In this document: one piece after another, positions 25,001 through 36,563 of the stretch
Layout of the letters: each line of letters begins with the position of its first letter
Numbering within the stretch: position 1 is the stretch's first letter
NCBI GenBank assembly: GCA_963966185.1
Contig: CAWZYM010000055.1
Coordinates: 124,001 to 188,000 of the forward strand
Origin: Rhabditoides inermis
Taxonomy: Eukaryota; Nematoda; Chromadorea; Rhabditida; Rhabditidae
Direction: 5' to 3'
DNA length: 64,000 nucleotides
Notes under the pieces: model-generated
What the model was told of the DNA's origin: nothing
Databases searched by the model: none
Seen by the model: only the letters and a program-made list of their open reading frames with translations
Position numbers and translations under genes: made by a program

Positions 25001-27255
25001 AACTGTGTTTCGACCACGACTGTAACTTGTGTAATTGTACACGTACACATGCCAGATCCATTTCCTTTTCTTTTCCAGCTACGGGATAACTCTCAGTTCT
25101 CAGTATAACATCTAAACAAACCACCTTTCCTAGCGTCCTTCTCGTGTCGCCTGACGTCTTTTTCGTCCCTCTTCCTCTTCCCCTTCTGCATCTCTGCGAT
25201 GTCGTCCACACTCTCATCGTCATGTCGACGGATCTTTGCACTCTTCTGAAACACATGCTTTTCTTCTCCAACCCTTTCCTATCAGTTCACCAAAACACGG
25301 ACAGGAACGGATCGCAATAACTGTTCGGGTTCGCTCGCTTCTCGTATTTTCTGTGGAGCGATGGCGGCGGCAGTAGCGTGTCGCCGCCGTGTCTGGTCGT
25401 CTTCTCTCATCGCTCCAAACCGAGCGACCCGCGCGCCACTGACGTACCGCATTCCATCCCCCCACTCCACCCCACAAATAGCCCCCATCAGCCAACCGCG
25501 TCTCTCTCACTCTGCTCTTGCTCTCCCATTCCCTTCCCTGTCTTCACCCTAGCTCAACCCAGATAGTTTCTGTGCAGCTAATCTACCGCTGCTTGTTTGT
25601 TTCGGTGTGAGCGAAGGCGGCGGCGGGGCGGCGTATATAGATTGGAATGCGGAATGCGGTCTCGAGTGTGCTATTCTTTCTTGCGCATCACACCAGCACT
25701 GCCTAACCTGGGGAAACCCTCGTCGTCGCAGCGTCCCTACCGTTCAATTCAATCACCCTCTTTCCAAAGACACACAAACCCTAGCATTTGCATTATACCC
25801 CAACATCGAAGTCCGCAGATGTTTGACGTCTGGGAATGTGAATGTTTTAAACTCGCGCGTTCGCATCGCTCCGGGCCCAGCCAGCATCATTTGCGCGACA
25901 TGGCTGTATATGCGCTGACCGCGCACAAGCAACGCAGTCTATAATCTACTTTAAAAACTTTTTTCCAAACCAACCCCGTACTCAAAAAAATGTGACTGTG
26001 ACGATTAACATTAGCATTAAACTCGCGCGGCATGTCTCTTGCATGATTATATTAATATTATGCTATGGTCCGTTCGAATCTCTAAGGATGTTGTCCAGAA
26101 TGGTCCTTTAACATACAAATATGAAAAAGAGACATACCACGAGCTGGTCCTCGAACATGGCGAGTTGGTCCCTGCTGGTGGCCGTCTTCTCCTCCCGAAC
26201 CATCTCATCCACATCCTGACGCTTCCCGTACTCACGCTGCATACGCGACGACGACTGCAGTTAATTACTATATGTAGATGAGGCTCATTCTATCACAACA
26301 ATACATTGGGAAAGCATTACACATAATTGCAAAACAATCATCAGTCATCATGTGGGTAATATCAAGGTTTAGACATTAGACATTGAAGATCAGCTCCAAA
26401 TCTTTCACGGATCACGGTAACTGATACGAGGGGTATGATAAAGGATATGAGATAGTATTCTCAGTCCATCTCGCAGCTCGCAGCTATTGGGCCGGCCTGA
26501 CCACGAATTGAATACTACCAACATTGTTGCTAATGTTAATCGAAACACTCAATGAAAGGGAAGGAAAAAGATATACAGTGGGCACATACCTATTGACTGA
26601 TTGACTGACATACCTGTGCGTGCTTGTCGAGATCGTTCTTCTTGCTGATTGCAGGGAGGATGTTGCCCGCCCGATCCCTCTTCATCAACACTACAGTCTT
26701 CTCATTATCTGAAGAGGATGACGAAGAGGATGTGGAGACGCCGCCTTCCAGTTTCGCCTTCAGCTTACGAACGAGATCCTGCATACACAAATATAAACAG
26801 TTTTTTTTTTAAATCTACACTCACCTTGTCTCCCTTCATTTCAGCTTTCAGAATCTTGGCGCTGATTTTGTTACGTTCGTCCCCGGTGAGAGGAGTACCG
26901 GGGACAGGCTCGTCCGACAAGTTCACCTAAATAGTTCATTTGAAGCACTAATAATATAACAAACAAAAATAAGTGTAAAAATAACCCCAACCTGTTGAGC
27001 TCCATAGAACTCATCCTGCGACCGCTTGCTGCCGCTCACGAAATCCTTGCCGGTCGTGATGCCCAGCGCCTACGATGAAAACACAATTAAGTTTTAAAAA
27101 GTCGTGAACGTTCACACTGTTCGTAGTAATATTTTTTAAATAAAAAAAACAACGAAAATTTGATTACTCACTTTGGCGTAACGCTCACTGATGGGCTTCG
27201 CTTTAACTACCTTGCGGTTGTTGTCGTCATCATCGTCATCTGGTCTCCGAAACAT
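12174..27255 (-). CDS. CWF19L2: CWF19L2 homologue (CwfJ family, spliceosome-associated)
   Basis: CwfJ proteins associate with late/intron-lariat spliceosomes and with the debranching step. Twelve minus-strand exons fit in phase: 27255-27172, 27069-26992, 26926-26825, 26778-26614, 26254-26138, 25245-25125, 21430-21336, 13810-13661, 13604-13482, 13141-13050, 12977-12893, 12332-12174 (456 aa). Landmarks: LTGDERNKISAKILKAEMKG; VDEMVREEKTATSRDQ; the CwfJ zinc-type segment EHRRLERSLDDCARCLDS..KHAVVAIG; then ILAPTQHTS, VECIPLP, GEMAPIYF, IPKGFSYMAIDFG; and the C-terminal GMLDLPASKWRKR plus EQWKPFDW. The start follows TTCAG (probably trans-spliced) and opens with an acidic DDDDDD run. The protein is about half the human length because only the C-terminal part is kept. 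Introns 6 (3.7 kb) and 7 (7.5 kb) hold a PAN gene and inverted-repeat elements. Confidence 0.92.
12995..13029 (+). repeat. (TC)n microsatellite
   Basis: A pure CT run in CWF19L2 intron 10, i.e. (GA)n on the transcribed gene's sense strand. The neighbouring CWF19L2 intron 11 (12333-12892) is AT-rich and otherwise empty. Confidence 0.95.
14005..16763. mobile_element. TTAA-bracketed segment with 19-bp inverted ends (possible piggyBac-like or MITE-mobilised unit)
   Basis: At 14005-14008 TTAA is followed by AGGAATGTACCACTCTAAA; at 16741-16763 the exact inverse arrangement occurs (TTTAGAGTGGTATACTCCT then TTAA), 2 mismatches in 19. TTAA flanks are the target-site signature of piggyBac-type elements. 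No transposase is visible inside. The segment lies wholly in CWF19L2 intron 7. Two independent copies of one short repeat in opposite orientation would look the same, so mobility is an inference. Confidence 0.4.
15196..16591 (-). other. Unresolved minus-strand exon cluster inside CWF19L2 intron 7
   Basis: Several GC-rich blocks with codon bias and good splice sites occur on the minus strand, unlike the AT-rich intron around them: about 16300-16159 (SLYLPHQHDNRVSMRHT, donor GTAAGT), 15941-15878 (CEVSIEYSE), 15649-15497 (VQMSLRSEQGGSRQHTQ, TYPPFFNR), 15410-15340, and 15283-15196 (NGAEEENKVRVNWSGK, SLSSGSRLG, stop TAG). I could not join them into one frame with canonical junctions throughout, and recognise no family. 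They could be a nested gene, a decayed one, or alternative exons. The arrangement is reported as coding-like, not as a finished model. Confidence 0.38.
17017..19232. mobile_element. 2.2-kb palindromic (foldback) element with a tandemly duplicated inner palindrome
   Basis: Outer arms: about 17017-17420 is repeated in inverse orientation at about 18765-19232, diverged by perhaps 10-20 percent (shared runs include CAGCTCTGGCAAG and AGTGACCATCTCGGATTTTG). Inside are two nearly identical direct copies of a 450-bp unit, about 17508-17935 and 17961-18388. Each unit is itself a palindrome: arms of about 95-100 bp (for example 17517-17611 against 17668-17772) around a spacer of about 55 bp. No transposase frame. 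Lies in CWF19L2 intron 7. Confidence 0.85.
19233..21335. other. Remainder of CWF19L2 intron 7, no feature seen
   Basis: Read on both strands; open frames here lack splice signals or codon bias and match nothing I know. Confidence 0.5.
22669..23799 (+). CDS. Secreted PAN/apple-domain protein nested in CWF19L2 intron 6
   Basis: Three + strand exons, 22669-22813, 23301-23597 and 23663-23799, join in phase to 192 aa, inside a 3.7-kb intron of the minus-strand CWF19L2 gene. The N-terminus is a signal peptide (hydrophobic VVFLSCILSIFSLSHA). Exon 2 carries one PAN/apple-like domain: ECPEGL, then DHESCIRRCLDKPRCKAVNY, FCELLLQ and IRCRA, the usual cysteine ladder with the central helix CxxxC and aromatic after it. 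The C-terminal exon encodes a short charged helix (NQMMKKLSAKVAEFNQQF) ending in RLRAARL. PAN domains bind proteins or carbohydrates outside the cell; the partner is unknown. Codon use is strongly C/G-ending, unlike the intron around it, and the large 5' intron is 487 bp. Confidence 0.88.
23800..25124. other. Rest of CWF19L2 intron 6; weak GIY-YIG-like remnant
   Basis: No gene supported. On the + strand near 24060-24130 the translation reads CTYVGETRTSISSRSHRF, which recalls the GIY-YIG motif (YxGET, then R) of Penelope-like retroelements, without any other part of such an element. 21431-22668 likewise holds nothing recognisable except a GGGGC-rich stretch just before the PAN gene start. Confidence 0.3.
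25246..26137. other. CWF19L2 intron 5, nothing seen
   Basis: GC-richer than other introns, with several overlapping open frames at 25330-25920, none with splice structure. The 359-bp intron 4 (26255-26613) is also empty. Confidence 0.5.
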
Positions 27256-27715
27256 CTGAACATAAACAAACACTATAATAAAATCATGATGATCGAATAA
27301 AACAATAATTCTGGACAACGAAATTCGCGCCGCCGAAAATGGCGAGAGAGAGTGTCGAGTGGAGAGAGTGCAGATACGTAAGAAAATCGCATGGAGCGCG
27401 AAAAAATAGGCTAGGTTGAATTTTTGAACCAATAAAATTGATAATTTTCTCGTTCTCGAATGTTCGAGAACTATTTATTGTATGTATGGCGCTCATAGAC
27501 TACAAAACATTCCGTTAACATGTCATTTTTCAACTGAATGCTTTAAAACTCACCAAATCCAGTTCACACACAACGGACACATGTACTAATTTCATTAAAA
27601 AATACTAACAGTTTTAATTGAACCACCGCAAAAAATCATATAGTGGGCTCGAAAATGAGTTTCACGCTTTTCACGAGATCGAAAGACATTAAGGTGGTTA
27701 GAGAAAGATCAGAGC
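27256..27715. other. 5' flank of CWF19L2
   Basis: AT-rich, ends against the LINE remnant. The CWF19L2 ATG is immediately preceded on the minus strand by a TTCAG acceptor, so its promoter may lie here or further upstream. No other feature seen. Confidence 0.45.
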
Positions 27716-28198
27716 TCGTTCAATGAAGTTCTAGAGTATGCCTCGGTCGTGTGGTCCCCTTCACAGAAGGGTGACATCGCACAGATTGAGAAGGTGCTAC
27801 ACAGGTTCAGTAGGTTCTCTCTCCTCAAGCTAGGTTACCCCGCATTTGATATGGCATACGAAGAGAGACTCGCGATCCTCGGAATGCAGTCTCTCGAGTA
27901 TCGCCGCATTGAACTCAATCTTATATTCTGTTATAGGATACTGGCAGGCATGGAATCTGATGAGCTGAGTGGTATTCTCCAGCTGCTTCCACCATCTCGC
28001 CAGAGCGGGAGGCGACCGAATCGGCGTCAGCTGAGGAAGCTGACCGTCTCCATTCCGCGGGTATACGGTAGTTTCGCGGTAAGAGTGGTGCGGGTTTGGA
28101 ATGAGCTCCCCGATACGGTAGTGGGGTGCTCATCACTTTCCGCTTTCAAAACCGCCTTGGGTATGTTCGACTTAAATAGTATTAATCATATGTCATAA
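27716..28198 (+). mobile_element. 3' remnant of a non-LTR retrotransposon (LINE) reverse-transcriptase ORF
   Basis: About 150 codons without a stop. The beginning, VLEYASVVWSPSQKGDIAQIEKVLHRFSRF, is the conserved end of LINE reverse transcriptases (the 'ILEYAxxVWxPxxxxDxxxIExVQRxFTR' region of CR1/Jockey-type elements); later parts include RIELNLIFCYRILAG and VWNELPDTVVGCSSLSAFK, also typical of that C-terminus. The catalytic part (YADD box, endonuclease) is absent, so this is a dead 5'-truncated copy. A TGTCC/CATGTC-rich simple tail follows at about 28211-28248, as expected at a LINE 3' end. Confidence 0.85.
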
Positions 28199-28597
28199 CC
28201 AACACTTGTTTCTGTCCTGTCCACATTGTCCTGTCCTGTCATGTCATGTCTTTGGAACCGGTGAAGATTATTCTCTCTATGCGGCGCGGTATTTCACTCA
28301 TATTCCATCGGTGTCTCTATTGACTCGTTTATTTTTCGCTCTCCCGGTGTAATTGTATCAACTATTTCCGCATATTGCTCAATTATTTCATTTTCGATTG
28401 TTTCCATTTCGCCCACATTATTTCGTTCCGAGATAAATGTCTATCACTCAAGTTTTCAATTTGACAATATAGGTCAACGGACAATTTTTTTACAATGCAG
28501 CTTGCACAAAAGTTCTTCATGCATGATCATAGACTATTCGAGGTAGACATAGCGATAGCGGTGATCATAGACGCGAATTCCTGCGGATACATGTTAT
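28199..28597. other. LINE tail and AT-rich intergenic DNA
   Basis: Begins with the TGTCCTGTC/ATGTC microsatellite-like tail of the LINE remnant and then holds nothing I recognise. Confidence 0.5.
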
Positions 28598-29495
28598 TTT
28601 CTTTGAAAAGTACTTGCGTAAACAGATGAACTTTGTCTCCCAATGCAGCAAAAGCACATGCATAAAGCGTTTACAAATACTAAGACAAACCTGCACTTCT
28701 CTCTCCTCTCTTTCTCTCTTATCTCTCCTATTTGTGTTCACTGGTTAGTATCAACAGAACTTTCCCGAATGCGCAGGTTTGTGTTAGTATTTGTAAACGC
28801 TTTATGCATGTGCTTTTGCTGCATTGGATAAGACAAAGTTCATCTGTTTACGCAAGTACTTTTCAAAGAAAATATATGTCCTTTTGTTAAATTTCATAGA
28901 AATTTTGATTATGTGCTGAATTATGACTGTTCATCTGGATTATATCAAAAACTACTATCTCTCACTCCCTCTGTTCTCTCCTTCTCTTCGTCCCTTCTCT
29001 CTCTTTCACTGTTCCTTCTCTCTCTTTCACTGTTCTCTCTCTCACTCTCACTTTCTGCCCTTCTCTCTCTGTCTCTTTATATCTTTCTGCTCTTCTATCA
29101 ACGTTTACAAATACTAACACAAACTCTAGGCCGTTCTCTCTCTTCTTACTCTCATGTACCACAGATCACACGTTACGTTTCGGATCGCCGTTACGTTTCA
29201 CAAAACGTTTTCCCCACATATTTTCTCACTACCGTTCGGAGTCGCGCCTACTGCGCTCTTTCTCCTGGTTATAGTTGGCGGACCCAAAACAACGCAAACC
29301 CGGCGCGAATTGTACGCTGGCGGCGGCGGGGCGAACTACACTCAAAGTGCTAGTTGGAGAACACGCGCAGAAAACGCGAGAGAGTACGCTTTCGGCAGAG
29401 AGTCAGAGTTACCGGACACGACACGGACATCGCTTCTTGAAAATTCTGGCGCGAGCCCTATCCTAAGCCAAAAGAGAGGGCGCTGCGCGCTTTCT
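28598..29495. mobile_element. Dispersed repeat family, copy 1, with 95-bp foldback
   Basis: Starts with an inverted repeat: about 28600-28692 is the reverse complement of about 28775-28872 (shared words AAAGTACTTGCGT, CAATGCAGCAAAAGCACATG, GTTTACAAATACTA). A pyrimidine-rich stretch (28960-29090), a GC-rich segment (GGCGCGAATTGTACGCTGG) and a conserved end (CGCTTCTTGAAAATTCTGGCGC, about 29430-29490) follow. The same modules in the same order recur at 34400-35465, so this is one repeat family. No convincing protein. Confidence 0.8.
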
Positions 29496-29949
29496 CTAGT
29501 GCATCATAAAGGTAAGGGTAAGGGTAGCCGCCCGATTCAAGAAATTACTCTGTGGAGAGGATCGAAGGAAGGCTATGACCACCATATCCTAACGATTTTC
29601 CAACGACAGCTCTCGCTTTTTGGCGCAATTATGCGACCGTGGGTGTCGAACACAGCGGGTTACCTTCGCAGCTGACTGCTAGCAATTTTATTATCTTGGT
29701 ACGGTCAAACGATGTTATGCATCATGTTTCTATTATCCCACAGCCGTTTTCCTTCCATTCAATCATTCGCCTTGCCGTGACTTGGATGGAAAAAGTAAAA
29801 TGTGTGTTGTTGTTTTGCAATGTGCGTTGCGTATGCGAGGTGAAAAAGGAGAGATGATATCCGTGCGGCGACAATGGATGAGCAAAAAGGAGTCGGAGAC
29901 AACCGGAAAGGGGTGATATAAGGGCGTGGGGAGACGGCAGCCAGCAGAG
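29496..29949. promoter_or_regulatory. 5' flank of the ground-like gene with a TATA-like box
   Basis: GATATAAG at 29914-29921, about 30 bases upstream of the start codon, in a purine-rich context. That spacing suits a short 5' leader and a TATA-type core promoter, but no transcription start is visible from sequence. Confidence 0.35.
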
Positions 29950-30475
29950 ATGCGATCCACACTCGTCCTCGTTCTGCTCTCGACGGCTGCCTCGGGGCTC
30001 TTCTTCGGGGGAGGGTGCGGGTGTGGGGGGTCGTCGTGCTGTGCGCAGCCCGCGTGCGCGCCCCCTCCCCCGCCCCCCGTCTGCCTGCCTCCCCCTTCTC
30101 CCCCCTGCCCCCCTCCCGCATGCCCCCCTCCCTCCCCCTGTGGCGGCGGCTGCGGCGCAGCGAGAGCATACATGAGGGCGCGGGCTCTCAGGAGACTCCA
30201 CAGACACAAGAGGGCTGCTCTGCCTGTCGTCGAATTCGACCTCACCTCTCCCGCTCAAAACCTGCCCTGCAACAACGAACAGATCAGAAAGTTGATCGCT
30301 GATGTGAGTGCCTGCTCAAATGCATTCAATAATTTCATTCCTTTTCCAGAATATGTCCGGTTCTCCAGCAGAGGCAAAGATGGCTATTTCGAACGCAGCC
30401 GAGAGCGAAACGAACCTCCCCTTCTCTGTAATCTGCTCCACTGGAGCATTCAGCTATCGCGCACAGACACTGTGA

Positions 30476-30524
<49 letters not shown>

Positions 30525-30641
30525 CTCCTCCCTCTCTCGTTCTCTCTCACTCCTTTTCAATTCATCCCCTTCAGGTCCTACTGTGTTGTTCGGAACGATC
30601 ATCTCACGTGCCTGGCTTTCTCGACTGATGGAGAGCTGTGA
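29950..30641 (+). CDS. Ground-like (hedgehog-related) secreted protein
   Basis: Ground-like (grl/grd) proteins are a nematode-specific hedgehog-related family of small secreted, cuticle- or matrix-associated proteins. Exons: 29950-30303, 30350-30471 and 30575-30641, phases consistent, about 180 aa. A signal peptide (STLVLVLLSTAASGLF) is followed by a Gly/Cys-rich patch, a proline-rich block with Cys, then the ground-like domain: LPCNNEQIRKLIAD, FSVICSTGAFSYRAQT, SYCVVRNDHLTCLAFS. The domain's spaced cysteines are all present. Intron 2 is largely a (TC)n tract. Which grl member it equals cannot be said from sequence alone. Confidence 0.92.
30478..30522 (+). repeat. (TC)n microsatellite in ground-like intron 2
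   Basis: Pure TC run of about 45 bp starting just after the 5' splice site. Confidence 0.95.
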
Positions 30642-31949
30642 TCTCACTTCCATGACACCACATGTACATACATAGAACGATGCAATAGCGACCTTATATT
30701 TATGTGTTCTTATAAACTTGTTGTTCTCTAGGCAGTTGTGTGGTGAGTGAGTGGCCCCCGAAAAGGCCACTCCCAATGCCTCCTCGTTCCTGAGTGTTTT
30801 CCGCATATCTCGGCTCATTTCCAAAAAGCAAAGCCAATCAGGCGTGTCGTGTCGCTGTTCCTCTCCGTATACTCGCATGGTCAGTGAGGCTTCCTTCACC
30901 CCCCCCCCCCCCTCCCGAACACTACGTGCCTCGTTAGAAGGCGGTCGTCTCTGTGGGGGTTTGTTGCTTAGTAGTTGTGTGACATGGTGCTGATTGGTCC
31001 CCTCTGCTCTCTTGCGTGCGCACTGCCGCACCGGAACCGGGACGAATCGGGAGTGGAATGGAGTTAGTCGCTTCTCGCGCCCGCGGCCTCCCCTCTCTTC
31101 CCTCCCTTCAACGTGTCCCAGTCATCCGTGAAATATGCGGAGGCTTCGGATTGCGGAGCTGGGAACGGTTAGCCGCAGTCCGCCTCCGAGTGTCGTTCAC
31201 TTTCCAATTTCGGATGGGTGCTGCCTATCCGGAATGGAGTCTGTCTGCGCTCTCTCTATCCTGCACGCTCTCTCGCCGCACCCGCCCAAATTAGGGGAGT
31301 ATTCAAAGTTGAGTAGCACTAGCCGGGCGCGGCTGATTCGAGTGCTAATCTATTCGCTCATTCCATCCCTCCGGCCATTCGCTCTCATCATTCCCCTCTC
31401 TCCATTCCACTCTCTTTCTGTTTTTGCCATGACCTGTCAGTGTCAGGGAGGTGGAAAGGGGAGGTTTCGTCGCTCTCTTCGGGGAGTGTGCAATTGAATC
31501 ATGCGGAGTGTGTCTGTGTGATCCAGTCTCTTCCTCGCGTCTCTCAATCGAATCGCCCTTCCTCTTTTCCCAATTCGCAGTCGCCACGTCAATTCGCATT
31601 GCAAATCGCGTCAATCATGGCTAGCTTGCCGGCAGCCCGAAGCTCGCCACCTCCATAGATGTGTTCGTCCATATTATGTCCTTTCAAGCTCATACTCAAA
31701 TCGGTGTTCTCCATTCATGTTTGCCATTCATGTGATTCGTAACTCTTTCTACGTCTCCCATCCCCACATTCTTTCTTTGTAGAGGTACTGACACTCTATG
31801 TTTCCTGTTTCATATTTCATTATCATGCCATCTTATCATACCATCTCATGTCTGTTTTGTTGTCGTTTCATATGTTTTCTGTTCGTGACGTGGATCTCAT
31901 GCCTGCCCTTCCCGTGTCGCCTTCTTTCCGTTCACTCGCTTGTGTGCAG
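30642..31949. other. Intergenic region before the DUF19/CPG4-like gene
   Basis: Contains a C12-type homopolymer (about 30899-30912) and pyrimidine-rich DNA; no gene supported. The last bases (TTGTGTGCAG up to 31949) form an acceptor immediately before the next start codon, suggesting trans-splicing there. Confidence 0.5.
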
Positions 31950-36185
<4,236 letters not shown>

Positions 36186-36563
36186 TCCCAGCCCCTACCT
36201 AGTACCCAGTCTCTCTACCTACAACCAATGTCTAGTCGGGTAGTAGCTTCGATCTCTTCCCTCTCCTACCCTCTCCCCACACACTCACTCTTCGGTGCTC
36301 CAGGTATCTCTCCCTCTATGTATCTCAAATATTTATGCGATGAACGATACAATATACATAATAATTATTGACTATACATACACGGGGGAAATGATGGTTG
36401 TGGAACACTGACTGAAAGAGAAAGAGATCATTTGGATATGCAAGATGAGAGAAGAGAGAGAGGGGGAGCCACTCTCGGCACGCATTCGAATCGCGCCACA
36501 CGCACGCGGTACAATCACACGGAGGACCACACGGTCCGCGGAGGGAACGGTCCCTTGGGAGAC
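36186..36563. other. Convergent gap between the DUF19/CPG4-like gene (+) and the GPCR (-)
   Basis: Only 378 bp; contains 3' flanks of both genes. No further feature seen. Confidence 0.5.

Noticed and set aside
29722..30258. Minus-strand Gly/Ala/Arg-rich frames overlapping the ground-like gene
   Set aside because: Shadow of the GC-rich proline/cysteine block on the other strand.
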